Shown here one piece after another: positions 33,810 through 42,319 of a DNA stretch of 64,000 nt. This DNA comes from Streptomyces sp. NBC_00102 (GTDB lineage Bacteria > Actinomycetota > Actinomycetes > Streptomycetales > Streptomycetaceae). Every line of letters begins with the position of its first letter. The stretch's first letter is position 1. The stretch is from NCBI RefSeq assembly GCF_026343115.1, contig NZ_JAPEMC010000001.1, positions 2,852,001 to 2,916,000 of the forward strand. Reading direction: 5' to 3'. The notes beneath the pieces were generated by a model. That model had not been told where the DNA came from and made no database searches. It saw only the letters and a program-made list of their open reading frames with translations. A program made the translations under genes and the position numbers.

Positions 33810-34355
33810 CTATGCGCACTCCGCAAGGCCAAGGGCCGCCAAGCGGGGCAGCCTGCCAGCCATTTCACTGTCGTCGTCGAAGTCGAAGTCCCAGGCCGCG
33901 TCGAGCGCCGGGTACCGAATGATGAACGCACCGTCGGGGAGCTGCTCCCCCGTCGCCGCGATGTGTGCGTTCCAGACGATGCTCAGTGTCTCCTCGCCGT
34001 CGAGTTCCTCACCGTCGGCCACTGACGATCGCACGAGGGGTACGTCCGCAAGGGCGTCAGGATCGGCGACCACGCGATCGAAGGTCTCCCGCCCCTGGGC
34101 GATCAACCAGCCGCGGAAGTAATCGAATCCGTCGTCGGAGCATCCGCCGTTGATCAGGTATGCGGCAGCCCACAGAGGGTTCGTGTAGGAGGCGGCCAGG
34201 AGATCCCACAGCACCTGCTGCGCGGCGACGATCTCCTCGACCGGACGTACGGCGAGCAACGCCGTGGCCAGGCGGGCAACCTCGCCTCCGTCGTCCGGGT
34301 GGGATGCCTGTCGGCGGGCAGCCTCGATGAGCCGCCAAAACTGATCCGTGTCCAT
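33810..34355 (-). CDS. DUF4240 domain-containing protein
   Basis: 181 residues from MDTDQFWRLIEAARRQA, the DUF4240 start, with the family's YTNPLWAAAYLINGGCSDDGFDYFRGWLIAQGRETFDRVVADPDALADVP block. The C-terminus is acidic (FDFDDDSEMAGRLPRL). DUF4240 proteins are common in actinomycetes and related to WGR/immunity-type families; the function is unknown. Convergent with the SIP gene. Confidence 0.85.
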   Translation of the reverse strand: MDTDQFWRLIEAARRQASHPDDGGEVARLATALLAVRPVEEIVAAQQVLWDLLAASYTNPLWAAAYLINGGCSDDGFDYFRGWLIAQGRETFDRVVADPDALADVPLVRSSVADGEELDGEETLSIVWNAHIAATGEQLPDGAFIIRYPALDAAWDFDFDDDSEMAGRLPRLAALGLAECA

Positions 34356-34437
34356 GACGACCGAGCATGGCACCGGGCACTGACACCGCATCGGCCACGG
34401 CGGGCGGTGGGCATCGCACCCCGGTCCGCACGGCCCC

Positions 34438-34527
34438 GAACCCGGCGACCCGGGAACCAGAGGCCCCGAACCCGGCGGCCCGGGAACCAGAGGCCCCGAA
34501 CCCGGCGGCCCGGGACCCGAGATCCGG
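34438..34527. repeat. 30-bp tandem repeat, three copies
   Basis: Units at 34438-34467, 34468-34497 and 34498-34527, each beginning GAACCCGGCG and containing CCCGGGAACCAGAGG. The first two differ at one base; the third diverges in its second half into a CCCGGGACCCGAGATCC pattern that continues to about 34600. Confidence 0.85.
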
Positions 34528-34979
34528 GGCTGACACCTGGGACCCGGGACCCGAGATCCGGGACCCGGCAGCACCCGGGACCCGAGACCCGGACCCCTCG
34601 CGCTCCGGCACCCGAAGGCGGGCCGGTAGCCCGTGCATGCGCGGGTTGCCCCCTGCCGGCGGGGCTCCCAACGCCCACGCCAGTGCGCCCCACTTACCCA
34701 ACCGGCCGCAGCTCCATCCGCCCAAGCCGCCCAGCATGACCGACCCGCCCGACGCACCCGACGCACCCAACATGTTCCACATGGCCGTCCTCCTACCGAA
34801 GCTCTGCCGAACCGCCCCCGGCGGCTCGTGATTACAGAACGTAGCAATTGAGTGCGCTACGTGACCATGGTTCTCTGTGAAGTAGCCCCCTTCGGATGAT
34901 TCCGGGATTTCCTTTCAACCTGCCTCGCAGAAGACCGCGTTGGCGCTGTGAGAGCGCGATACCCCCGCCCGGGCTGCTC

Positions 34980-35068
34980 CCCGGGTCTCAAGTTTCGGGA
35001 TTCGAGCGCTCTTTCATTGGAATGGGAGGAAGGGATTGTTTTCCCACCCACCCACCCTGGCTACGAAG
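34980..35068 (+). repeat. dispersed 89-bp repeat, copy A
   Basis: Begins CCCGGGTCTCAAGTTTCGGG and ends CCCACCCACCCTGGCTACGAAG. It aligns without gaps to 38325-38413 (copy B) with 10 mismatches by my count, about 89% identity, in the same orientation. Mismatches cluster in the middle; both outer parts are conserved. It lies 216 bases beyond the stop of the minus-strand methyltransferase gene. Confidence 0.85.
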
Positions 35069-35284
35069 CCGCACACCCAGACCGCGACGCCAACAGGTGC
35101 CGTGGACGACCGCCGCCCGCCGCCTGGCCTTGTTCACCAGTAGTTTTCGGCAGCACTGGGGTACTTGTCAGGGCAGCATCGGGGCCCGAGCCGAGCACCC
35201 CGGCAAAGGCCGCTGACGCCTGCCGGTTCCGGCTCGACCGCTGCCTTCACGGCCGACGGTCGAGCCGGACAGCGAGGAAGTCGC

Positions 35285-36061
35285 CTACTCGTCGGCGCGG
35301 GCCACGAGCAGCGGCTGGAAGAAGCCTGTCTCGTGCGGCATGAGCCATCGGGCGTCGGCAAAACCGGCCTCGGCTGCGAAGCCGGTCAGCCGTTCCTGGC
35401 TGAGTGCCCAGTAGGTGGTCCGGCGGACCTGGACGCGCCATTCTTCGCCTGCCGGGAGGAGTTGGAAGTGCTCCAGGTCGTAATGCTCACCGTCGTCGTG
35501 CCAGTGCCAGAGCTGGAAGGTGACGGTCCGGTCTTCTCCGTCGGCGCAGTCGGTGGTCCGGTGGACTTGCGGGGGCGTCGAAACGGGGTGGTCGCGCAGC
35601 AGGTCGTCGTAGTGGCGCGTGCTGATCAGCAGCAGGCCGTCTGGGCGCAGCACGCGACGCATCGAGGTCAGGGCGGCGTGCACGGCCTGCTCTGTCAACA
35701 GGTGGGGCAGCGAGTTGTCAGCGCAGACGACGACGTCGAACCGGCCATCGCGAAACGGAAGGTGTCGCATGTCGGCGGCTGCCGTGCGCAGGTCGAGGTT
35801 GCGGCGGGCGGCCTCACGGCCTGCGCGGGCGGCGGCGCGAGGGCTGAGATCGGTGCCGGTGACGCGGTGCCCGCGCAGGGCCAAGCCGATGGCCTGCGTA
35901 CCGATGCCGCAGGAGCAGTCGAGCACCTCGACGCGATCCTGACCGATGAGGGCGCCGAGGGCGTCCCCCTGTCGGCGAATGCTGGCTTCCCAGTCTGAGT
36001 AGATCAGGTGGTAGTCGTCGGCCAGTTGGTCGTAGAAGTGCGCCACCGATGTCTCAGGCAT
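35285..36061 (-). CDS. class I SAM-dependent methyltransferase
   Basis: 258 residues. Motif I VEVLDCSCGIGTQAIGLALRG (about 44-64), an acidic motif II TGTDLSPRA, motif III DMRHLPFRDGRFDVVVCADNSL and motif IV LRPDGLLLISTRHYDD form a normal methyltransferase-11-like domain. The C-terminal part has LWHWHDDGEHYDLEHFQL, seen in small-molecule methyltransferases. The acceptor is unknown. The gene lies between the two 89-bp repeats, on the opposite strand to the lectin gene. Confidence 0.88.
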   Translation of the reverse strand: MPETSVAHFYDQLADDYHLIYSDWEASIRRQGDALGALIGQDRVEVLDCSCGIGTQAIGLALRGHRVTGTDLSPRAAARAGREAARRNLDLRTAAADMRHLPFRDGRFDVVVCADNSLPHLLTEQAVHAALTSMRRVLRPDGLLLISTRHYDDLLRDHPVSTPPQVHRTTDCADGEDRTVTFQLWHWHDDGEHYDLEHFQLLPAGEEWRVQVRRTTYWALSQERLTGFAAEAGFADARWLMPHETGFFQPLLVARADE

Positions 36062-36503
36062 GGCCAGAGGCTACTGTGCCTGATCTTCCGGAGGCGCTGG
36101 TCGTCCCAGTCCCAGTGGTCCGCGCGAACGCCCTCGCTGACGGCAATGCCGTCATTTCTCGTAACGTCTCCGAGCGCGCTGATCGCCAACTGCTGGTGAA
36201 ATCCATCGGCAAACGCTGCTGCTGAACGTGAACGAAGCTCGCCGCCGCTCCCGCAGCAGAAAGACAGGACGCTACGCGCGAGCAAGTAAACAGAACGAAC
36301 AAATCTCTCACGTCCCTCGACGCCCCGAGGCGAACTCCTCCGAACTGCCCAACTCCCCCTCGGACAGCCCCCTACGGTCTCCACCGGAACTGCGGCGCCC
36401 CGAGGGAGGAGGAGCAAGACGTACCCGGCCCCACCTCGCCGGACGCCACTCAGCCAAGCCCCACCTCACCCCACCCCACCTCACCCCACCGAAAGGGAAC
36501 GAC
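36062..36503. other. intergenic region upstream of the lectin gene
   Basis: 442 bases between the divergent methyltransferase and lectin genes. It contains a CCCCACCTCACC short repeat (about 36460-36490) and then the SD GAAAGGGA. I see no RNA gene or supported small coding region. Confidence 0.5.
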
Positions 36504-37874
36504 GTGGATCGCAAGGCTCTGTCCCAGAACACCGGCGCAGGACTCCGCAGACTCGCCCGCCCCCTGTGCGGGCTTGTCTCGATCCCGGGGTTACGTCGGC
36601 TGGCGACCTCGGCGGCCGCCGTCGGCTTACTGGCGACCGGGGTCCTCGTCGCCCTCGGTTCGATCGGTCCGGCGGACAGCGCCCAAGCGGCGGGCGCAGT
36701 CGGCACGACCCCGGCCACGTACACCGCCTACGCCTTCACCGGGTCGCCGGTCCTGACCGACGTGAGCTGGTCGACCACCGTCCGCGCCGACCCCGGACAC
36801 GGCTCACAGGTCTTCTGGAGCCACCGGTTCGCGTTCGACGGGGGCAGCGGCGGCTACATCGGCATGCAGTCCAACGGCGGGTCGGGCAGAGGATTCCTGT
36901 TCTCCGTCCGGGACGCGTCCCAGGCCGTTTTCGGGAGTTACGGCAGCTACTGCCAGAGCTTCCGCGGCGAGGAAGCCCGCCAGGAGGCCGGCGAAAAGGC
37001 CCGCCCGGGAGCAGATCAAGCGCTCGCCGACGGACCTGGAGGTGAGACGACCTGCCGGATGCCCCTCGACTGGACAGCCGGCCACACCTACGCCTTCACC
37101 GTGGCTTCCGAAGGCGGCGGCTGGTTCGGCGCCACGGTCCGGGACACCACCGCCGGGACCTCGTTCGAACTCGGCAGCGTGCTGACTCCGGCCACCGCCA
37201 TCTCAGCTGCGGGAATGGTGGACCGGACCGAGTACATCGAGCGGAACGACAGCCGCGCCACCTGCTACGACCAGCCTCTGAGCATCGCCCGCTCCGGCCT
37301 GCCCACGGCGAACGGTGGCGCCCTCACCGCGAGGGTCTCCGGCACCTCGAACAACGCCAACGCGTGTGCGCCGATGACCCGGACCGACATCGCCGCCGAC
37401 GGCACCGAGCAGATCCTGGCGATCGGCAACTCGGTACGCGGCGCGGTCACCGGACTCGCCGGTAAATGCCTGGGCCCCCGTGGCGGGTTCACCGACGGAA
37501 CCGCGGCCGCCCTCAGCACCTGTGCCGGGTACGCCGACCAGGCATGGGTCCGGGCCGCCGACGGCACCCTGCGGCTGCGCTCCGACTACTGCCTCGCCGC
37601 GAGCGGTACGGCCGCCAGCTCGGCGGTGCTGGTGCGCGACTGCGCCGGTACGGGCACCGGAGGCGCGGTCACCGACTCGTCGAAGCTGTGGACCTACGAC
37701 ACCGCCACGAACGCCCTGGTCAACGAGGCCTCGGGACTCTGCCTGTGCGTTCCGGACGCCAACAGCACCGACGGGCGAACCCTGGTCGTGCACGCCTGCA
37801 CGGGTAGCCCCGAACAGCGGTGGACCCCGCCCGCAGGCGCCTGGCCGAAAGCCGACTCACGGACCCACCCGTGA
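36504..37874 (+). CDS. secreted protein with C-terminal ricin-type beta-trefoil lectin domain
   Basis: 456 residues from a GTG with GAAAGGGA upstream. A long twin-Arg-containing signal region (RRLARPL ... LRRLATSAAAVGLLATGVLVAL) ends near ADSAQAA (about 62). The N-terminal domain (TYTAYAFTGSPVLTDVSWSTTVRADPGHGSQVFWSHRF ... HTYAFTVASEGGGWFGATVRD) resembles the DUF3472-like sandwich of secreted Streptomyces proteins. It carries a charged insertion (RGEEARQEAGEKARPGADQ). The C-terminal 130 residues have trefoil repeats with DQAWV, SKLWTY and EQRWTPP at the QxW positions and paired Cys. Probably binds glycans outside the cell; no catalytic site was seen. Confidence 0.8.
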   Translation: MDRKALSQNTGAGLRRLARPLCGLVSIPGLRRLATSAAAVGLLATGVLVALGSIGPADSAQAAGAVGTTPATYTAYAFTGSPVLTDVSWSTTVRADPGHGSQVFWSHRFAFDGGSGGYIGMQSNGGSGRGFLFSVRDASQAVFGSYGSYCQSFRGEEARQEAGEKARPGADQALADGPGGETTCRMPLDWTAGHTYAFTVASEGGGWFGATVRDTTAGTSFELGSVLTPATAISAAGMVDRTEYIERNDSRATCYDQPLSIARSGLPTANGGALTARVSGTSNNANACAPMTRTDIAADGTEQILAIGNSVRGAVTGLAGKCLGPRGGFTDGTAAALSTCAGYADQAWVRAADGTLRLRSDYCLAASGTAASSAVLVRDCAGTGTGGAVTDSSKLWTYDTATNALVNEASGLCLCVPDANSTDGRTLVVHACTGSPEQRWTPPAGAWPKADSRTHP

Positions 37875-37887
37875 GATGGTCGCACTC

Positions 37888-38301
37888 ATGACCGAGTCCT
37901 GGGTGATCAACGACGACAGCCCCGTCCCGGTGTCCCGCGCCGAAGTACGGGACGTTCTTCGGTCGAGGATCGACAGGGGCCGACTCGAAACGTGGCTCAC
38001 CAGCTCGTCCGGACGGTCACTGGCCTTCGTGACCAACACCGAGCGCGCGATGGTGATGCTGCTCGAAGCCGAAAACGAAGAAGGAAAGGAAGAAGGAAAC
38101 GAAGACGAGGGCGATCCCGGCGAACACGCCATGACCCCCGGGGCCAAAGGGTCGAGCCAGGGGTTCGTCCTCTCCAACGGGCAGGAAGACGCGTACCCGG
38201 ACGAGGACACTGTTCCCCTCCGCGAGGCGCTCGGGCTCGTGGAGCACATCGTCGGCACGGGCTCCTGGCCTGCGCACGCGCGTTGGGCGGCCGATCGCTG
38301 A
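37888..38301 (+). CDS. Imm1-like immunity family protein
   Basis: 137 residues: MTESWVINDDSPVPVSRAEVRDVLRSR, then ETWLTSSSGRSLAFVTNTERAMVMLLEAE, an acidic repeat (EEGKEEGNEDEGDPGEH), then GFVLSNGQEDAYPDEDTVPLREALGLVEHIVGTGSWPAHARWAADR. The pattern fits Imm1-type immunity proteins of polymorphic toxin systems. It starts 13 bases after the lectin stop and is probably co-transcribed with it. An ATG 12 bases upstream (37876) is an alternative start. No recognised toxin domain is next to it. Copy B of the 89-bp repeat begins 23 bases after its stop. Confidence 0.55.
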   Translation: MTESWVINDDSPVPVSRAEVRDVLRSRIDRGRLETWLTSSSGRSLAFVTNTERAMVMLLEAENEEGKEEGNEDEGDPGEHAMTPGAKGSSQGFVLSNGQEDAYPDEDTVPLREALGLVEHIVGTGSWPAHARWAADR

Positions 38302-38789
38302 CAGCGTTCCCGGGTTCCCGAGTTCCCGGGTCTCAAGTTTCGGGATTCGAGCGCGCTTATAGAGGAATGGGTGGAAGGGATTATCTTCCCACCCACCCAC
38401 CCTGGCCGCGAAGTCGACACCACCCCGACGCACACCGCCCGACGCGCACGCCCGACGCCCGCCACCCGACGCACCCAGCCGAAGCGCCTCCGTCGGTTGC
38501 GCGCGCCGCCCGCTTGCGCGCCCCGTCGCACAACTCCGCACCGCCCGTGCGCCGTACGGGTTCGGCACCCCGGACCCCGACCCGCCCCCGGGCCGCCCCC
38601 GGGCCGCCCCCGCGTCACCCCCGCGAGCCCGTTTACCTCCGCAGGGTTGACAATTCGTGACCGACTTGCCACGCAGGGTGCCGACGATCTAGCGTTCGCC
38701 TCAACCAGACCGCGAAGAAGAAGTCGACCCCTGCCGGTGCAGCAACACCACCAGGGGTCTGACCAACAAGATCGAAAGAGGCGATCCCT
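38302..38789. other. region upstream of the HTH/zinc-knuckle gene
   Basis: 488 bases with copy B of the 89-bp repeat (38325-38413), then a C-rich stretch of short CGACGCNC repeats, and a lower-GC leader with SD GAAAGAGGCG before 38790. Reading frames here are repeat-derived and I support none as genes. Confidence 0.5.
38325..38413 (+). repeat. dispersed 89-bp repeat, copy B
   Basis: Partner of 34980-35068, same orientation, 3345 bases downstream. Contains GGGTGGAAGGGATTAT then CTTCCCACCCACCCACC, which can fold into a 9-bp stem with one bulged C and a 7-base loop; copy A pairs less well. The conserved outer blocks are CTCAAGTTTCGGGATTCGAG and TTCCCACCCACCCACCCTGG. Confidence 0.85.
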
Positions 38790-39749
38790 ATGGCTGCGAG
38801 CCAGCTTAGTGCTGCCCCCTGCTCCCCGCACGACCCCGTGCCCCGCACTCCGCACCCGATGTCCAATCCCGGGTACGGCAAGCGCTCGGCCCCGAACCAG
38901 AAGCCGCCGTCCGCACGCGACTTCGACCATCTACGGCCGCGCGAGGCCGCCGTCGCCGCGTACATCGACCAGCTGCCCGAGGGCGCCGACATCTCGGTGA
39001 AGACCCTCGCCAAGGTCCTCCCCCTGGGCCAGTGCGCGATGGGCACGGTTCTCAGGAGGCTCCAGGCCGCCGGGCATCTGCACCGGGACGGGATCGTCGT
39101 CGCCAACGAGACCCAGCTGCTCTGGGTGACCCGTACGCACTTCTCCCGTACCGCACGCGACGCCGAGTGGTGGGAGGCGTTCGTACGGGGCGACGTGCCG
39201 CCGGAAGCCCGACGGCCCACGCGCTCCCGGGCGTTCATCCTGCTGGCGGCGCTGGGCCGGGCCCACGCTTCGCTGTCGCTCTCCGCCGCCGACTGCACGA
39301 TGCTGGAACCGCAGGTCACCGAGTGGTTCGAGCGCGGCGCCGACGAGAACGAGCTGCTGCACGCACTCACCGCGGGGCTGCCCTCCACCGTCCACCACGC
39401 CGCCTCGCTCGTCCGCCGCCGCCTCACGGACAAGATGCCGCCGGTCCGGATCGCCCCGCCGCCGCCCCCGCCCGCGCCGTACGGCCATCACACCGTCGAG
39501 TGCCGCGAATGCAAGGCGCCCGGTCCCGAGAGCGCCATGCCGGACGGCCTCTGCCGCCCCTGCCGAGGCGAACTCATGCCTTTCGCGGGCCCGCCCGGCA
39601 CGGTCCCCCACGACGACGTGAGCAGCCGCGTGTCCCAGGTCCGCGCGAGCATGGTCCCCCGCCAGGACCGCCCCCGGGGCCGAGCCGGTGTGACCATCAG
39701 ACGACGAGGCGCCCAGAACCGTACGACCCCGCCGCCCGTGACGGGTTGA
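38790..39749 (+). CDS. winged-HTH protein with C-terminal zinc-knuckle
   Basis: 319 residues. The HTH region is DFDHLRPREAAVAAYIDQLPEGADISVKTLAKVLPLGQCAMGTVLRRLQAAGHLHRDGIVV at about 44-104, followed by TRTHFSRTARDAEWWEAFVRGD, a block shared by many Streptomyces proteins annotated as MarR-like HTH proteins. The C-terminal part has Pro-rich linkers and CRECKAPGPESAMPDGLCRPC (about 237-257), a CxxC-x-CxxC zinc-binding pattern. The protein is probably DNA-binding; its target is unknown. Confidence 0.7.
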   Translation: MAASQLSAAPCSPHDPVPRTPHPMSNPGYGKRSAPNQKPPSARDFDHLRPREAAVAAYIDQLPEGADISVKTLAKVLPLGQCAMGTVLRRLQAAGHLHRDGIVVANETQLLWVTRTHFSRTARDAEWWEAFVRGDVPPEARRPTRSRAFILLAALGRAHASLSLSAADCTMLEPQVTEWFERGADENELLHALTAGLPSTVHHAASLVRRRLTDKMPPVRIAPPPPPPAPYGHHTVECRECKAPGPESAMPDGLCRPCRGELMPFAGPPGTVPHDDVSSRVSQVRASMVPRQDRPRGRAGVTIRRRGAQNRTTPPPVTG

Positions 39750-39772
39750 GGCGCCGCTGCCCGAGGACAGGC

Positions 39773-40321
39773 TCAGCAGCCGGGAACGACCGGCGTCGAC
39801 GCCACCAGCGCGAGCGCGGCGGTCCGTAGCTCGGCCTCCCAGGCTCCCCGGTCGAGGTCCAGCGTGTACTCGATGCAGCAGTCGCACGGCGGGATCAGTG
39901 CCACGAACGCCCGCTCCACCGTGGACAACCCCTCTGCTGCCGCCCCCTCGTACCCGTCCCCGTCCCACAGACCGTCCCCCGCCAGGTACGCGGGAGCGAT
40001 GTCCCCCTCGATCAGCCTCGCCGCCGAGCGACGCAGCTCATGGCGCCACGCGACGCCCGGTGCGGGCAGCTCGATTCCGGACTCGGCGAGGGCCTGCTCG
40101 AAGACCTCTCGGATGTCACGGGAGTCCGCGTGGCGTGGGAGCCCGGCGAGTTCGCAGAGCGCCGGGGTGTCCAGGCCGGCCGCGAGGGCCTCGGCGGCGA
40201 TCATCGGCAGGTCCTCGGGGCGGACATCGCCCGCCCGGTAACGGCACGCCGTCGTCTCCAGCGCCGGAAGACCTGGCGGGGGACCCGGCCACGGCGGTGT
40301 CGTCGTACTCGCTGCGTCCAT
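39773..40321 (-). CDS. hypothetical protein
   Basis: 182 residues, soluble. RYRAGDVRPEDLPMIAAEALAAGLDTPALCELAGLPRHADSRDIREVFEQALAESGIELP forms a helical N-terminal domain, with a later PPCDCCIEYTLDLDRGAWEAELRTAALALVAS. I do not recognise a named domain. Similar proteins occur in Streptomyces. The start is the ATG at 40321. Convergent with the HTH gene. Confidence 0.6.
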   Translation of the reverse strand: MDAASTTTPPWPGPPPGLPALETTACRYRAGDVRPEDLPMIAAEALAAGLDTPALCELAGLPRHADSRDIREVFEQALAESGIELPAPGVAWRHELRRSAARLIEGDIAPAYLAGDGLWDGDGYEGAAAEGLSTVERAFVALIPPCDCCIEYTLDLDRGAWEAELRTAALALVASTPVVPGC

Positions 40322-40408
40322 GCCCCGTACGGTGCCACGACGTTCAGGCCGGGGAAAGCCGATTCCTCCGGCAGACATGGTCGTGGACGGGCCGCCATGC
40401 TGGGTTGC

Positions 40409-41566
40409 TCACCGCTCCCCGCGCGCGTTGAGCCGGGCGGCCTGGCGGGTCAGGTGGTCGCGTTCGGCGAGGTTGGTCGCCCGGTGCGCCGCCTCCGCGT
40501 ACAGCCGCGCCGCCGTCACCGGGTCGCCGTCGCGCTCGTGGAGGTACGCCGCCACGGCGGTGTGGCGGGGCAGCGAGTCGTCCAGCGCCGCGAGCGCCGC
40601 CAGACCCGCGCGCGCCCCGTCCGCCTCCCCGACGGCGACCGCACGGTTCAGCCGGACGACCGGGCTGTCGGTCAGGCGCGTCAACTCGTCGTACCACTCC
40701 ACGATCTGCGGCCAGTCGGTCTCCCCGGCGGTGGGCGCGTCCGCGTGCAGCGCCGCTACGGCGGCCTGCGCCTGGTACTCGCCCAACCGGTCGCGGGCCA
40801 GGGCCGCCTGGAGAATCCCGATCCCCTCGGCGATCGCCACGGTGTCCCAACGGCCCCGGTCCTGCTCCGCGAGCGGCACCAGACTGCCGTCCGGCGCGAT
40901 CCGGGCGGCCCGCCGGGCGTGGTGGAGCAGCATGAGGGCGAGCAGCCCGGACACCTCGGGGTGGTCGATACGGGCCGCGAGCTGCCGGGTGAGCCGGATC
41001 GCCTCGGCGGCGAGGTCGACGTCGCCGGAGTATCCCTCGTTGAAGACCAGATAGAGGACGCGCAGCACCGTTCCGACATCGCCGGGGCGGTCGAACCGCA
41101 CGCCGGAGACGGTGCGTTTCGCCCGGCTGATGCGCTGCGCCATCGTCGCCTCCGGCACCAGGTAGGCGCGGGCGATCTGGCGCGTGGTGAGGCCCCCGAC
41201 GGCGCGCAGGGTCAGTGCGACCGCCGACGAGGGGGTCAGTGAGGGGTGGGCGCAGAGGAAGTAGAGCTGGAGGGTGTCGTCCACCGCGCGGGCGGGCCCG
41301 GGGGACGGTTCCTCGTCCACCCGGACCTCACGGTGACGGCGGGCGCTGTCCGCGCGGGTCGCGTCGAGGAACCTGCGCCAGGCCACCGTGACCAGCCAGC
41401 CCTTCGCGTCCTGCGGAGGGTCGGCCGGCCAGACGCGTACCGCCTGGAGCAGGGCTTCCTGCACGGCGTCCTCGGCCGCCGCGAAATCCGCTCCGCGACG
41501 GACGAGGACGGCGAGTACGCCCGGGGTGAGGCTCCGGATCAGGGCCTCGTCCATCGGTGGGGTCAC
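40409..41566 (-). CDS. ECF42-type RNA polymerase sigma factor with C-terminal extension
   Basis: 385 residues. Sigma region 2 (DFAAAEDAVQEALLQAVRVWPADPPQDAKGWLVTVAWRRFLDATRAD) and region 4 (LTLRAVGGLTTRQIARAYLVPEATMAQRISRAKRTV) are followed by a 200-residue TPR-like extension (GEYQAQAAVAALHADAPTAGETDWPQIVEWYDELTRL, VVRLNRAVAVGEADG), which defines ECF42. The GTG at 41566 overlaps the stop of the YCII gene by 4 bp. ECF42 factors have no classical anti-sigma factor; the extension is thought to control activity. Confidence 0.9.
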   Translation of the reverse strand: MTPPMDEALIRSLTPGVLAVLVRRGADFAAAEDAVQEALLQAVRVWPADPPQDAKGWLVTVAWRRFLDATRADSARRHREVRVDEEPSPGPARAVDDTLQLYFLCAHPSLTPSSAVALTLRAVGGLTTRQIARAYLVPEATMAQRISRAKRTVSGVRFDRPGDVGTVLRVLYLVFNEGYSGDVDLAAEAIRLTRQLAARIDHPEVSGLLALMLLHHARRAARIAPDGSLVPLAEQDRGRWDTVAIAEGIGILQAALARDRLGEYQAQAAVAALHADAPTAGETDWPQIVEWYDELTRLTDSPVVRLNRAVAVGEADGARAGLAALAALDDSLPRHTAVAAYLHERDGDPVTAARLYAEAAHRATNLAERDHLTRQAARLNARGER

Positions 41567-41970
41567 TCCGTGACGGTGGGGTGCGCGCCCAGGAATGGAC
41601 GCAGTTCCAGCCACTCGTGGATCGGTTCGCCGCCCGCCCCCGGTGCGGCCGACAGCTCCCCGGCCACCTCCAGGGCGCGCTCATGGCTGTCGACGTCGAT
41701 CACCATCCAGCCCGCGATCAGGTCCTTGGTCTCCGCGAACGGGCCGTCGGTGACCGGCGGGCGCCCCTCGCCGTCGTACCGGACCCACTCGCCCTCGGGG
41801 GCGAGCGCCTGGCCCTCGACGAACTCGCCGGTCTTCTCCAGCCGGGCCGCGAGGTCGTTCATGTACTGCACGTGGGCCGAGATCTCCTCCGGCGTCCACT
41901 GGTCCATCGGCACGTTGTTGGCCGGAGCCGGGGCGCCCCGGTAGTGCTTGAGCATCAGGTACTTGGCCAT
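41563..41970 (-). CDS. YCII-related protein (DGPF domain)
   Basis: 135 residues: MAKYLMLKHYRGAPAPANNVPMDQWTPEEISAHVQYMNDL ... VTDGPFAETKDLIAGWMVIDVDSHERALEVAGELSAAPGAGG. The DGPF-K/T-E motif marks the YCII/DGPF family invariably linked to ECF41/42 sigma genes. It overlaps the sigma gene and is probably the sensor or output partner; the biochemical role is not settled. Confidence 0.9.
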   Translation of the reverse strand: MAKYLMLKHYRGAPAPANNVPMDQWTPEEISAHVQYMNDLAARLEKTGEFVEGQALAPEGEWVRYDGEGRPPVTDGPFAETKDLIAGWMVIDVDSHERALEVAGELSAAPGAGGEPIHEWLELRPFLGAHPTVTE

Positions 41971-42319
41971 GGCGTCTCTCCTCGCTGCGGCGACCGTGTG
42001 CGCGGTCGCGGTCGTGGTCGCGTTCGTCGCTTTCACTACGGGGACGGAGCCGGTCACGGGTTCTCGACATCACCGGACATCACCGGGTGAGAAATTTCCG
42101 GGGCCTTCCGACCGGCACGGCCGGCGCGACGAACGGTCCCACGAACGATCCCGACCGACGGCGCCGGAAGGAAGCAAGACGCGCCGGTCGGCCAGAAGCT
42201 CAACAGGCCAGAAGAGCAGCAGGCCAGTCGCCCAGCAGCTCAGCCGCACAGCCGCACAGCCGCACAGCCGCACATCAGCACGGCCGCACATCAGCCCAGT
42301 AGCTCACCTGCGCAGTCGC
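41971..42319. other. intergenic region with AGCCGCAC repeats
   Basis: 349 bases between the YCII gene and the TetR gene, both minus strand. It includes a stretch of CAG/CCGCAC-rich short repeats (about 42180-42310). No supported gene. Confidence 0.5.
42242..42273. repeat. 8-bp tandem repeat AGCCGCAC, four copies
   Basis: Four exact units at 42242-42273, followed by ATCAGCACGGCCGCACATCAG variants. It lies 45 bases beyond the stop of the TetR gene. Confidence 0.85.

Larger units (their letters stand above)
34356..35284. other. 929-base region without a convincing gene
   Basis: It holds the DUF4240 upstream region, a 30-bp tandem repeat (34438-34527) with trailing CCCGGGACCCGAGATCC repeats to about 34600, a lower-GC stretch at about 34830-35060, and copy A of the 89-bp dispersed repeat (34980-35068). 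Open frames here have repeat-derived composition and no ribosome sites. Confidence 0.6.

Noticed and set aside
34857..35051. 64-codon minus-strand frame through repeat copy A, with a similar peptide from copy B
   Set aside because: The shared peptide comes from the 89-bp DNA repeat itself; neither has a ribosome site and the frames differ beyond the repeat.
34980..35068. Interpretation of the 89-bp repeats as a CRISPR or tRNA-derived attachment site
   Set aside because: Only two copies 3.3 kb apart with no spacer periodicity, and no tRNA-like arms or integrase gene nearby.
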